Part shown: piece after piece, positions 20,445 through 32,410 of the stretch | Layout: the number at the start of each line of letters is the position of its first letter | Position numbering within the stretch: position 1 is the stretch's first letter | Assembly: GCF_030272615.1 (NCBI RefSeq) | Contig: NC_081412.1 | Span: forward strand, 344,403,870 to 344,467,869 | Direction of reading: 5' to 3' | DNA: 64,000 bases | Origin: Cryptomeria japonica | Taxonomy: Eukaryota; Streptophyta; Pinopsida; Cupressales; Cupressaceae | Made by a program: the position numbers and the translations under genes | Notes under the pieces: generated by a model | Databases searched by the model: none | What the model saw: only the letters and a program-made list of their open reading frames with translations | Told to the model about the DNA's origin: nothing

Positions 20445-21509
20445 TCATGCTCTAGATCCTTCTTTAGAGAAAGCTCCATCAAAATACATGTGCCATAAAC
20501 CATGCTTTTGAGATTCCAATTCAATCACAATAGAATCAATATTTTTCAGTTGAGGTAAAATTGGTTGTATTCTAAAATTGTCAAGATCCACATCAATCAT
20601 ACAGTTTAACATACTAGGATCTATCTTCTTAATTACCCTAGGGGCATGTGGTTCTCTATACAACTTAACCTGGCTTCCATTGATTGGGATAGTGGCATAT
20701 GACAGATCCAACTGAACATTTCCACCTACTACTGCAGCCCACTGTCTAGATAACAACATGCCATAGTGAGGTTTTGTATCAGTTACTATGACATCCATCT
20801 TATATGTTGCTTCAGGGAATGCTGCTATTTTTACTTCCACATCTTTCATTGTACCTATCGCTGGCACTTCTTTGTTGTCCACAGCATAACAATTCCCATA
20901 TACTGTACTTACTGACAACCCTAATTCTTTCATGACACCATATGGCATCACATTTGTAGCTACACTAGAATCTATCATACAATTCCTAATTAACTGGTTA
21001 TTTACTAATAAAGTAACATAGAAAGGATCAACCTGTGAAGGCTCTTGTGTAATAGTTGTTCCAACATATACCTCCGGGGTTTGTAGCTCATGATCCTTTT
21101 CATCCTTGATTGAACCTGAAGGCAATGGTGTGCTACTGTTAGATATCTTAGAAAATAAAGATAAAGCAGCTTCTCTATGTTCCTTTATTTTCAATAATTC
21201 TATCAAAGGGACTGTGACCTTCATCTGGGTAAGAGCCCGAGTCATATCAAAAGTTGAATTATTAATCAACTCAATATTAGTCTTAACTTTCTCTGTCTTA
21301 GGCTGACTTGCCTTCTTTATTGTGGCAGTTCCTTGTATATCACCAGTAGCATTATTATCCATACCTTTGGCTATATCTTTCAATTGGTCATTCTTTTTCT
21401 GATCATCTTGAGGCAAAGTGCCACTACTTGCTACTTTCTTCTGGGATGCTTCTTTTATGAACATTGAGCCAGGTTCACCTTGATCCCCATCCTTCTTACT
21501 ACTTCTCAA
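20445..21509 (-). CDS. pro: Tat-2 Gag linker, protease and start of aRNH
   Basis: 354 open codons. Residues 1-150 are the polar linker. The protease begins near residue 160, and its active site reads D-S-S-V (D at residue 180) instead of D-S-G-A, so this protease is probably dead. The Y-G-M-L-L-S-R-Q-W block is kept. The last residues (M-Y-F-D-G-A-F-S) are the first Asp of the aRNH domain, cut by a stop at 20445. Confidence 0.78.
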   Translation of the reverse strand: MRSSKKDGDQGEPGSMFIKEASQKKVASSGTLPQDDQKKNDQLKDIAKGMDNNATGDIQGTATIKKASQPKTEKVKTNIELINNSTFDMTRALTQMKVTVPLIELLKIKEHREAALSLFSKISNSSTPLPSGSIKDEKDHELQTPEVYVGTTITQEPSQVDPFYVTLLVNNQLIRNCMIDSSVATNVMPYGVMKELGLSVSTVYGNCYAVDNKEVPAIGTMKDVEVKIAAFPEATYKMDVIVTDTKPHYGMLLSRQWAAVVGGNVQLDLSYATIPINGSQVKLYREPHAPRVIKKIDPSMLNCMIDVDLDNFRIQPILPQLKNIDSIVIELESQKHGLWHMYFDGAFSKEGSRA

Positions 21510-21697
21510 GTTGTATTATGCTTGGCTTTGGCTATGACAGCTTTAGTAAGATTTCTTACTTCTTCATCACTGGGTCTTCGAAGATGAACTTCTTCATCTT
21601 CAATATTCACCACATTCAAAGTGGGATGCCAATCAAGTGTCAACTATCCTTGATAAGATCTATTACTATTTAGCACATCACATTCACTAAATTCATT

Positions 21698-22771
21698 CTA
21701 TAATAACTCATCATCACTTTCAATAATAGTCTCAAACATGTTAATATTAGACTCATCCTCTTTTCTCATGGATTCTTCTAGGGCTTGAGCTACAACACAT
21801 TGATGAGGAGAATGTGGTCCATCACAAGCCATGCACCAAGGAGTATTCTCCATATTATGAACATTCCCTCCTTTCAAAGGATCTGGGGTATCTTGGTTCT
21901 GAGTGTTTTTTGGCTTCTCATTTTGAGGTTTGTCATCTTTCCAGGTTGTATTGTAAGGCATGTCATGCAATTTAGGAGGCCTATCTTGCCAATTCTAATG
22001 AGGCTTATCATTTTTACTCACCTTGGCAGTAAGATCTTTCATGGCAGTCACTAATTTCTCTATTTTGTCATCTTCCTTAGCAACTTTATTAGGTTGTTAT
22101 TTTGATTCTTGCCACAACCTTCCATCAGTCCTCCTTCCCACCTTTCCAGACGCTTTCCTATTACTTTCCACATTTACAACAATTCTAAAAGCATCCCTAA
22201 AACTATGTGGGTTTTTGTCCCTAAGAATATAGACCATTTTGGAATCAAAAGAATTATAATAAGTGTTGAGATACATATTATCATCTAATCACATTACTTG
22301 ATATAGCCTATGCATTGCTTTCTGAATTCTAGCATTGAAATCTATGAGAATTTCATTATCAAACTTTCTAATATTATTAAACTCATTAAGCATGAAGCTC
22401 ACATTTGTTTTGTCACCATATTGTTCTTGAAAACAGTTTTTAAAATCTTCCCAAGACCCAATGGTACTCATAGGGAGACCTCTATACCAGTCCCTTGCAT
22501 CATCTACTAAAGACTGTACAAACAATTTCATGATGACATCTTCATCTATTATTTCATAATCATTGATTAAATCACCAAAAGATTTTAGGTTCTCTTCTGC
22601 ATTGATTGCATTGTTGCCAACAAATTTTTGGAGTCTATCCCTTAATTCTGTAGGAACATCGTTAGGGTACCCTAGGATTCCATCAAAGAAAATCTGCCTA
22701 TACAGTTCCAGATTAATGGGTCTTCTCTGGAATTGGTTGCCAATAAAGTTATTACCTATGTTCATTCTCAC
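21698..22771 (-). CDS. gag: Tat-2 Gag capsid core and zinc knuckle
   Basis: Retrotransposon Gag core with D-D-A-R-D-W-Y-R-G-L-P. Stops near 22289, in the stretch up to 21970 and at 21698 break it. The CX2CX3HX4C knuckle (W-C-M-A-C-D-G-P-H-S-P-H-Q-C) is intact at about 21845-21800. Confidence 0.75.
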
Positions 22772-22841
22772 ATTAGGATTCTGAATTGGAAGAGCTTGGC
22801 TACATTGATTTATAATGGAGACTTGATTAACAGGAACAATG

Positions 22842-23636
22842 CTAGTAGGTGGGGTTGATTGGATTTTTACTGGAGGGAGCGGTAGGATGAAGTAAAGGTT
22901 TACTTGGGTCCATTGAGGGAAAAATTATAGGGGGAGCCTTTAGATAACTAATTTTTCGTTTAACCTCTTGATTGACTGCCTCTAACTCAGCTTTCTCCAA
23001 TTCCCTTTGCAGGTCCCCCTTCTCTTTCCTCATCCTATCTATCTCTTTCTCATGTGCAGACAACATAGAAGAGATTTTTGTTGTAGTTTTAGACCTAGAC
23101 CCATCTTCCATACACTTTTGTTTTCCTTTATCAATGTTATTCCTAATAGGTTGCGGACCACTTAAGACCTCTCTATTTGGTTGCACAACAGATTTGTACA
23201 CAGGGTTGATTTTGGGAACTAAATTTTTTCTAATGACTGGACCTTCATCCTCAGTTTTAGATTTCTCTTGGGTGAATAACTCAAGTTCAGCAATCTGCCT
23301 TAGAAGCCTGTCCCTCTCAATTAGTTTAGCTTTCACTTCCTTTTCTTTATTTTCTTTCTTCTGTGCTCTCAAAGATATTAAGTGATGGACTCTTCTATTG
23401 AGGGCCTCAATTTCTTGGGACACCTTATCTTCATCAGGGAATATTTCTTTAGAATCTGATATATTGACTTGGTCTATATCAATTAAACTAATATTTCCAT
23501 CTATTGTCCTAGGCACATAATCCATTTTAATATTTGAACTATTCCCGTCCTTCCCAAAAAAACTAGCATGAGAGATCTTCTGATTTAAAATTTGGACATC
23601 CTCATTATTACCAAATAACCCAGAATGGAAACCCAA
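22842..23636 (-). CDS. gag: Tat-2 Gag N-terminal coiled-coil region
   Basis: Counterpart of Tat-1 7684-6902, with the same I-D-G-N-I-S-L-I-D-I-D-Q-V-N-I-S-D stretch and two charged helical segments. It ends at a frameshift near the proline-rich tail. Gag assembly is inferred from position. Confidence 0.72.
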   Translation of the reverse strand: MGFHSGLFGNNEDVQILNQKISHASFFGKDGNSSNIKMDYVPRTIDGNISLIDIDQVNISDSKEIFPDEDKVSQEIEALNRRVHHLISLRAQKKENKEKEVKAKLIERDRLLRQIAELELFTQEKSKTEDEGPVIRKNLVPKINPVYKSVVQPNREVLSGPQPIRNNIDKGKQKCMEDGSRSKTTTKISSMLSAHEKEIDRMRKEKGDLQRELEKAELEAVNQEVKRKISYLKAPPIIFPSMDPSKPLLHPTAPSSKNPINPTY

Positions 23637-23858
23637 AATGTCCTAATCGGATTCACAGGAGGAAGAATTTGAATTTGCATATATGGGTCTATCAGATGAC
23701 TTCCCCATATTAATGCTCTTTTGGACCCAGGCAACATTAGATGGCTCATGTACAACTGATCTTTTCTGGCCTCTTCGTGCCTATTTAGGTAATCCCTCTT
23801 GCAATGTCTCTTGAGGATTCTTCCTCATGAATGACCTGGTGTTCCTTCCTCTCTGCAT

Positions 23859-24146
23859 TGTACTTGTTTTTCTTAAAAGAATTATACTTATTCAAAAGCA
23901 CTAGTTATACTTGTTAGAGTCGCCACCCACAAAGACTATGGGAAATAAGAAAACAAACTTAAACAAATCACTTGCAAAGATTTAACAATTCAAGAATATT
24001 TTCAAAGAGAAAGATAGCAGAAATGAGAGATAAGGCAATCTTCCACAACACACGGATATCTGAACAAACTTCCGAACTAATTCAGGAACCAATCTCTAAC
24101 ATAGATAAACACTATGACTGTTCCCTAGCAGAGTCGCCACTTTTGT
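23859..24146 (-). other. Tat-2 leader with PBS and second partial PBS
   Basis: The PBS is at 24139-24122 (TGGCGACTCTGCTAGGGA, one mismatch to Tat-1). A second copy of its first ten bases (TGGCGACTCT) lies at 23925-23916, before the gag start. The leader is about 150 bp longer than in Tat-1. Confidence 0.72.
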
Positions 24147-24986
24147 CGTTCTCAAATTCTGATTCCCTTCTCTCCTCCCTGTTAGGAATACAATAAACTC
24201 TATTTACATATGAAGAGGACACCGAGGAAGAAACATAACTCCAGAAAGACATATAACAAGGTTTTAACAAAACCTTCTACACTTTGAACTTATCCAAACT
24301 TCAGGTGGGTATACCTTCTGTGAAAAATTTCACACTTTTAAAATCTGAGATCCATAGTAAACCAATGCTAGAAACCTATGGACTTCATCACCTTAATAGA
24401 ACTGAAACATTAATTGAAAAGCTTATACTCATTTTTAGTATTGATCTCCAAGATAAATAGAAAGAAAACCACAACTAGATACCAGTACCTTATTCGGGCT
24501 ACAGAGTCACCCAAATCAAATTAGAATTCCAAAACTAAAGAATCACATACATTTCACCACCTCGGCCTTAATTAACCCCATACATGCCTAACATATACAT
24601 TAGTTTTATCCTCTTAAAACTAAAACCATTCATCAAATTCAAAACGAGCAAACAATTGATTTACTGATAGAGATATTTCATGCATATTTAATTCCTCTCC
24701 CTTGAAGAGAAAAGCTAGAAACACATCCATATGATTGCCATGCAATCCATGTTCAATCAAATAACCCTAGACTATTCAAATGAAACCAAAAAATTAATGA
24801 GTGCACACCAGAAGACAACACATATTTAGGCCTAAAAAGTATTGATCTGTATCTTTATATTCATTTTTGAAAATAATCTTACATGATTTAAAGTATTCTC
24901 TGTTATAGCTAGAAAAACCCAGATATATTTCTGCAAAGTTTCTTTACAAAATTTCTTGTGATCCCTTTTCTTTTAGTCCTGGTATG
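24147..24986 (-). other. Tat-2 R-U5 region
   Basis: Non-coding, aligned with Tat-1 8178-9010. No gene seen. Confidence 0.58.
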
Positions 24987-24994
24987 CATTTATA
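24987..24994 (-). promoter_or_regulatory. Probable TATA box of the Tat-2 5' LTR
   Basis: The element strand reads TATAAATG at the same place as the Tat-1 TATATAAA, about 840 bp before the LTR 3' end and downstream of the ORF1 stop. Confidence 0.55.
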
Positions 24995-25996
24995 ACATCA
25001 TGGATGCATACAAGCTTTGGACATTCCTAAGAAAAGTTTGTTACAAACCACAATGTCCTCCAAGAAACAGTTACAAGTCCTTTTCAGTATCAACGACCTC
25101 TTCAGTTTGTTGCTCCTCTGTAACATATTCTAATTGCTCTGGGATTCCTTCTTCTTTCACTACATATTTCTTGGTCCACTCTTGGAACACGTCATTAGCA
25201 GGCCATGAGTAGCCAACAATTTTCTCCTTCAACTTGAGTAACCTTTTCCAAGAGTTTATCACTTTGTTAACCTCTGAATTCAAAAAGCCATAATGTGACT
25301 TTATCTTTTTTATTTCTTCAACTGTCTTGACAAATAGGGATGTGTCATCTATATTAATGATTCCATTCACCCTTAGAGACAAGTTATCTCCCAACTCATC
25401 AAGCCATACCTATTTGTCCTTCAATTGATTTTGGTTAACAAAACCCCCAGGAAACAATTCAAACTTACGCTCAGAATATTCTTTCCTATACAAGTTGGCT
25501 TTCCTCTCCACATTGGTTCTTCCTTCTGCTACCTTGGTCGGACCTTTCTCTAACTCACATGTGGATTTAATAATAGCATCCGATCTTGCTTCATCATAAG
25601 ATGCACACATAAGTTCTAGATCCACTTCTCTTGGCATCCACTTATCCAAAATTGGCTCCAGAATAGCCTTGTCTTCATTCAACTCATTCCAAATATAAAA
25701 AATCTTCTTCATGCTATTGTGCACCATGGAAGACCCTATTGTGTCAGCAAAGCTCAGAATTGTGGCCTTTACCCTTTCCTCATATTTACTTGCAAATAGG
25801 ACCTGAGCTTGTTTTAACTTCTCCAACTCATGTTGAATGGTCTCAGCTGGTTGAAAACCAAAAGGCATAAGAGAAGGGGGAAATTCTATAATAGGACTGG
25901 TAGGTGGAGGTTTTGTAGGAGAAGAAGCTATCATTAGAGTAGAGGACTCACCTTGATGGTACAGTCCTGCCAATTGACGCTTCAATTCAGCAATGA

Positions 25997-28900
25997 TGTT
26001 ATGATGATTTTATTGAGTAGCCTACTTTAGGTGTTTATATCTTTTGCCCTATTGATTTTCATGAAGAATTTCAAAATGGATTGAATTGTATGCATAAAAG
26101 TGTGCCTCCAAGAAAAATTTCAAGTCTTCGTGAATTCATTTGCTCAGTTTTCCAAGCTCGAACAGTTTGTAGTTTGAATGTTTTGACAAGTCCCTGTTTT
26201 GCATAAGTGTAAAATTTGCCTCACTGAGTGTTATGCCAGAATGTTTGTTTTGGGCTATTTTTGATATAAATGATGAGTTATGTTTCCAGTTTCAAGCTCC
26301 TGCTAATCTGTTTGATCAGTTTTCAAAAGGGTTCATTGAGTCATCGTTTTTCAGTGATCCGTACTTTCAGTGCTATATCAGTTAAAGTAGCCATTTTCAT
26401 TAGCGCCCCATTTGCACCCTGTCAAACTTTTGGTCAAACTGAGAATCCAAAAATTTAATATATACTTCAAGGTACCTGTGTTTCAAATTTGAGGGTCTAC
26501 GGAGGTTGTTTGATATTTTTGAGAAAGGCATCATGTGTTGCCAGAACATTGACTTTGTCAGGTCCCTAGTGTCAACAAAGCCAGTTGGTCATTTTCACCA
26601 ATTAATATCTCTTCACTCAGGACTCACCTTAAGAAACCATTTGGTAAAATTCATGCTTGTATATCAGAGTACACGCTTGTCAGATGGCAAGGTCCAGAAA
26701 GGTGTTTTGACCACTTTGAAAATTACGTCTTCGCGATTAAATGAGAAAATGTGGCGCAGGCGCCTGAAGGTTGCAAAATTCAGGCTGATGATCCGAAAAT
26801 GATGCCGATCATTTCCAAAGGTGTGTTTAAGGTTCCTGAAGCTTTTCAAAGGTCAATTGAATGAAAACGATTTTTTTTTTACTCAGACCCACTTTGGGGC
26901 CCGACCTGGCTTGCCACTTCATGCATCTTTTCAGGTAAAGTTTAATTTGATATTTTAAATCATATGTTATATGATTTAAGAATAAAGAAGAAAGATGTCC
27001 AAAAGTGTTTAAGTATTGCTGGTTCCAGAAGATCTAGCAATAGAAGAGAAACGTTTAGAGGAAGAACGAGCAAAATGAAAGGAGGACAATGATAAACAAA
27101 CAAGGAATGGAAACTCAACACATTGGTGATTTAGTTTTTGGCAGATTGGAGGCACTTCTTTACATAACTCAGCTTTATTCTTGTAATGATTCTAATATTT
27201 TAATAGAGGAGGAGAGGAGCTGGAAAGAACAAATGAATCTTGTTCCTCTATTGACCGATGGAAGGCTCCAACAGATGCATTGCCAAGTCAAAATGGCAGT
27301 AGTCTCTCCTTGCATGGTATTGGAGCAGCAAATAAAAACTTCAGCTAAAGCAATTACCTGGTGTAAGGCTATAGCTCCTCCCTGCTACGTGGATATTTGG
27401 AGAGCATATAAAGTTAAAACAAATGCTTGCTCCCCTCTACATGATGTTTCCTCCTCTGCGTGGCTGGTAAAAGGAATTCAAAACTCCAAACAAATGCATT
27501 GGCAGGTTTGAATGCCAATTTAAAGTTAATAACTTCAGCAAATGCCAAATTCTCTCTGTGGTGTTGAAAAGGCAATATAAATTTCAACAAAAAAAATCAG
27601 CAGCAAGTGCATTGGTAGGAATAAAATGTGCTATTGAAAGGTAATTAAAATTTTACCAAATGCAATTGTTGTATGTGCTGAAGACAAGATATTGAAATAA
27701 TAAAACCAGTAGCATCCCTCCCTCATGTGGCATGATAGCTGGTGGTAGGAGCAGCATGTTGAAGCAACCAAGCAGGTGCAAACAGTAGACCCTCTTCTCC
27801 TCCTTGTGCGTGGTTTTTATAATGGGGGCAGCATTTGAAAACCTCAGCAAATGCAAATAGCAGGTGTAATTCTCTGTTGGCGATAGTGTTGAAACAAAGG
27901 CATAGTAAAACAATAGCAATCTGAGTTTGCCCCCCAAAGGCATAGTAAAATGCCATGAAGAGTCTCAAGAAATGAGAAAGAAAACACAGTCCCAGGCGAA
28001 GTGCATTATCCCACATTCGCTGGGAAGTGGGGTTTTTTGATATTTTTAAGAAATAAGCCACCCATCTAATATGTCAAAGCCACAAAGGGCTTTTGACGAA
28101 AGGTTCTATGGGCACCCAAGGTGGACCCCACACACATAGGTGCAGATCCTAAGGTGATCAAGAAGGCTGAGCAATGGCCAAGGTGGACCCCATGCAGGCA
28201 TGGTTCTCAAGGTGGATAAAATTTTGCAGGGAAAGGCCGACTTAACCAGCGAGTAGATTCTGAGAAGATCAACGACTGGCATGACTTCGCGAAGGAGAGA
28301 TGCAAACCAGTTAAGGGCTGCGAAATGGCAAAAAACCCAGGCTCAGCGAAAGGAGTTAAAGACCTTGCATGTTTGAGATGATCCAACGGCTCGTGCGATT
28401 TCGGAGATCGAAGATGCTCAATAGTTAGCCATTGCGAAATGGCGAAAGCTAGGTGGTAGGTCCAGTTGGTAGTCCAGCAGGTGGGTCCCATCCCAGTGGT
28501 GCTGAGGTGGTGTACAGGTGGCAGATACATGGCAATAATGTGGCGATGAGCAAGCAGCTTGGTGGCAAACACATGGCGCAGTGATGAGGTGTCATCCTAG
28601 ATGGCACCCAGTGGATCCTATCAGCCAATCAGAGACCACCACGTGGCAGGGCGTTAGGGCAAAGAAGGGGTGAAAAATCAAAGTTAAAATCAAGTTTAAT
28701 ATATAGTTTCAACTATATTAAAAATTCAAAAAATTTAAATGACAGAGCCACATGAAGAATTAATTTGCCCAGAGGTCCATTTTTTGCCAAAATACCAAGT
28801 ATTATATATCGTCAGAAAGCTATCAAGATGAGGAATGCGGTTATGGAGTTAATTGTAATAGATATGGGACATTTCAAGAGTAGTTTCCATGAGAATGAAG

Positions 28901-29776
28901 AAAATACTTTTTAGTTGGAAAAGGAGACATCTAGCAATTTCAGTTGCAGACCTAATTTTTCCCTCCTCTTCATATTCCCAATTTCTTCTCATTTGTAATC
29001 ATCACAGGATTTTTGTAAAAAAGCTTTGGCAAAATATATTTGGGGGTTTTTTCTTTCTGGTTTTGAAAGATCATTCTGAGTTAATGTAGATTTGATGAGG
29101 GATATAAATATACAGATCAAGGCATTCTGATCCTAAATTCCAATTGTCTTCTTGTATGCATAATTGATTTACTCGTTCAATTAGATAATCCAGGGTTATT
29201 TAATTGAATGATTTGCAAGGCAAATTCATGGAGATGTTTTAGGTTTCTCTCTCAAGGAGGAAGATTAAATATACTTAGAATTTCTCTGATAGTAATCAGT
29301 AATTCTACTTGAATCTGATAACTAGGTTTAGCATAAAGATAAAAATTTATGTCTGTTAGGCATATGTAAGTTTAGTGAAGTCAGAATGATGAAATGTATG
29401 TGGATTTCTAATTTAGAATTCTTATTTAGTCTTAGGTGACTCTGAAGCTTGGGATAAGGCACTGGTATAGTTTTGCTAGGTTCTATAAGCTTCTTGGAGA
29501 TTAATGAAAATGATTACAAGCCTTTCTTTTATGTTCAAAGTGATAGGGTTTGCAGGGGTTGGTATTTGTCTTCTTTGTAAATCTCTAATCACAGTTATGA
29601 AAAGTGATCACAAAGGGTAAACCCACCTAAGCTAGGTGAAATCTTGAAGTGTAGAAGGTTTTTGTATAAACCTTGTTATATGTTGTCTTTTGTTCTGTTT
29701 CCTGTTGTTTCTCTCCATAAGCGACAAAGATCTAAGATTCGAGTAGGGAAAACAAAGCAATCAGAATTTGAGAACA
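25997..29776 (+). mobile_element. Solo LTR of a related Tat-type family, opposite orientation, no ORF1
   Basis: It begins TGTTATGATG and ends TTTGAGAACA, the same style of ends as the Tat-1 LTR (TGTTATCACT...TTTGAGAACA). Its last 700 bp align with the R-U5 of Tat-1 and Tat-2 in reverse complement. It interrupts ORF1 of Tat-2. No PBS, gag or pol is inside. The 3780 bp contain no homologue of ORF1 that I can find. The 5 bp on either side (AATGA and ATAAT) are not a clean target-site duplication, and some target sequence is missing. Small reading frames (for example 27089-27511) have no sign of being genes. Degenerate repeats of about 100 bp lie at 27280-27930. Confidence 0.75.
29103..29110 (+). 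promoter_or_regulatory. Probable TATA box of the solo LTR
   Basis: TATAAATA in the context GGGATATAAATATAC, about 670 bp before the LTR 3' end, corresponding to the TATA boxes of Tat-1 and Tat-2. Confidence 0.6.
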
Positions 29777-32410
29777 ATAATTAGCTTTTTCCTTTGCCTC
29801 CTTTTCTACCACTACTACATCGAATTTTGCTATTTCTAAAACTGTGCTAGCAGCCTCTACCATCCCTATATCCTGAACTCTTCTTACTATCATGCCTCCT
29901 AGAAAACTAGATCCTGAGGTATCCTTCCTTTTTCTATTCTCATCCCTCTTCAGGGACCACATGACCAGAGCAGCATTATCTTTGCTAAATGTCACTCCCT
30001 CCATAGGCTTAGTCTCTTTCCTGACTGCTTCAAGTACCAAGGCATCTGCTATATCCCATTCAAGGAGGAGTAGAACAACAACCTTTGACACCATTTCCCT
30101 TCCTTCTTTAGGAGTGATGGCTTTGAATTCAACCATCATTTCTTGTTTAACTTCTTGCTCTACTAAGGTTGTATCTTTGTGAGGCTTCTCACTCATTCTC
30201 TTTTCACATCTCGCCTTGAATTGTTCAATATTTTGTTTCCATACAAATTGCATGAATGCCCCTGTTGTGACAAAAATGTTGTCAGCTAGGAACTCTTCAC
30301 TAGCTTGCTTGACAGTCATGTCTAACTCCTTACCTTTGAACTCATCTTCAGTTAAATTCATCTCGACATTAGGTGGCTCTTCTAGCATTCCCTCTTGTGT
30401 CTCTTCATAGGTGTAAGCAATCTCTCTAAGGGTTCCTAACTGCAAGAACTATTCTGCTACTACCTGTTCATCTCCTATATGGATAAGGGATTGAGAGGGA
30501 GAGTACAGAGATTCATCTACTTGCACTTCTTTCCCCACCCTTTTCCTTTTAGGGGATTCTTGGATGTCAATGACATCTTCAATTGTTCTCTTCCCTCTTG
30601 AAGTGGAAGGCTCACCTGTTACTGGCATCAATACACTATATTTTGACCTTTTGTGCATCACATAATCATTGAAAGGGATGTCTTTAGCAAAGGCAGGCTT
30701 AGATAGAACTAACTTAGCCTTGTTAGGGTTATCTCTTATTATAGCCTCCCTCTTTTCTTTCAGATTTTGCATTAAATCTTCAAAGTAAAGAATTAAAAAT
30801 TTGATCTTTTCCTCAAAGGGGTTGAAGCTAGACAAAGGGTCATAACTGCTATCAAATTGATGAATGAAATCCAGACCCCTTTTGTATGCCACCCACTTTT
30901 CTTTCCTCAATTCTTGCTCATCCAAACTAAATTCATTTCTAATTAGGTCCTCAGGGAAATGAAATTGGTGTGGCCTACCTTTGCATACTACTCCTCTCCT
31001 GAACATACCGTTGAAAAAATCCTCATGGTCAGCAAACTTGGTTACTGCAGTAGACAACCTATACAGTTGAAAAAAGTCATCAAAGAATTTCCAACCACCT
31101 TTGGTGATCACGAATTGATGGGCTAGGGTAACAGTTGGGAAAATAGTCCCTTTACCCCTATTTGTTAGCTCTGCCTGTTGCACACCTCCAATCTGCCTTA
31201 AGACCTCTACAATCCCTATTTTCAATGGGACTTGATAAGGCAATAAATATGGAGTGCCTCTGAAACCATAAACTCTGAAAATTGTAGAAACAGGGTACAA
31301 ATAGATATCACCCCAATTTTGAACAATCTTAATACCTTCAGCAAACTCCTTAGGCCTGAGGAACTCCAAAAGAGCCTTTGGGATCCTGGGGTTCTGTTGG
31401 CATAGAAGAATCCTAAGCCTAGATACAAAGCATCTATCAAACTTCAAATAACTGGCATCCTCTCTATCCCAAGACAAGATTGTGCTCCACAGTTGCACAT
31501 GCATCTCCTCACCTTCCTTTTCTTTGATCAAATCCATTTCCTTAGCAAAATAATCAGATCCTTTGAATAAAAATATATGCATTAGAAGAGAATACCATCC
31601 AAAAGGTCTATCCACCTTACCATTTTTTATCCCTACAAGCCCTGCATGAATTGCATCAATCAGATAGGGTGCATAATCAAATGTCACTGCTAGAGAGGGG
31701 TTCAGAATCTGTGTCATCATTAACATATAATGGGTTGGCATGGTTGTTTCAGCATCTTCCCCGAGGATTTGACATAGTTCCCAATACATGACTTTGGCCC
31801 TTAAAGTGAACAAATTCAGGGAGAAGGGTTTCATGGTGCTAGGGCCCACTACAGTTAACCCTCCTATTTTAACAAAAAACTATTTCAAAGGGCCACTCCT
31901 AAGGTGATCTTTCTGCACATCATAAACCTGGGCCAATGTTTCAAAATCAATAGGCTCTAATAAATTTGATGCCTCAAGGAGCTTAAAAACATTCCTGAAT
32001 TGATCATCATTGATTTCTATCAGGGCTCCTCTATTGATATTCCTCACACATCTAGCAATAGGATCATAATTGTGTGTGATCTGGGTTAGCAAGTCCACAT
32101 CCATAAAAACCCTAGGGACTATGAGCTTCCCTACATCTAGTTCCCATATGCTATTCATTGGGGCACTGACATGTCTCTGATTATATCCCACTTTAAAAAG
32201 ACCTAGCCCTAAAATCCCTATTTGTGAATCCCTCAACCATCTACCCTTGTCATATAAACCGTCTCCAATCCTTAGACAGTGAGCTTTAGGAACTAATTCT
32301 TTGATTTTTTTCGTAGCATTTGAGGACATGGTCAATTGTTCTAGGAAGTCATCACATATATTCCTATCTTGGTAATTTACCTTTCCTGTTAACTCCCTTC
32401 TTGGTGCCAT

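Larger units (their letters stand above)
17012..23858 (-). pseudogene. gag-pol: Tat-2 gag-pol polyprotein, with frameshifts and stops
   Basis: Homologous over its whole length to Tat-1 gag-pol and in the same domain order. The start at 23858 corresponds to the Tat-1 start. The end at 17012 is a natural TAA after the tail Q-F-L-K-H-Y-F-S. Frame changes occur between the open stretches ending near 22842, 21530 and 18370, and further stops are scattered. The long open pieces are 23636-22842, 22771-22289, 21970-21698, 21509-20445, 20312-19539, 19337-18780, 18737-18459, 18355-17870 and 17725-17012. It is non-functional as it stands. Confidence 0.88.
25071..32410 (-). pseudogene. Tat-2 ORF1 in the 5' LTR, split by the solo LTR
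   Basis: Starts M-A-P-R-R-E-L-T at 32410 and is in one frame to the insertion at 29777, with only two stops, near 31880 and 30446. It resumes at 25996 and runs to 25071, with an interruption near 25400. Without the insertion it is about 1190 codons. It is the best preserved ORF1 of this family; the 466-codon stretch 31849-30449 holds the conserved core (Y-M-L-M, F-D-Y-A-P-Y, Y-S-L-L-M-H, H-V-Q-L-W, N-W-G-D). Shared with Tat-1 and, more distantly, with Tat-3. About 70 bp present in Tat-1 (around 10076-10148) are missing at the insertion point. Function unknown. Confidence 0.82.

Noticed and set aside
22972-23385. 137-codon plus-strand frame opposite Tat-2 Gag
   Set aside because: Shadow of the coiled-coil coding sequence on the minus strand.
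27089-27511. 140-codon plus-strand frame in the solo LTR
   Set aside because: It lies in degenerate repeat sequence, has no recognisable motif and no counterpart in other LTRs.
27653-28572. Several minus-strand frames in the solo LTR (up to 121 codons)
   Set aside because: Overlapping frames with biased composition and no homologue in the window; probably chance.
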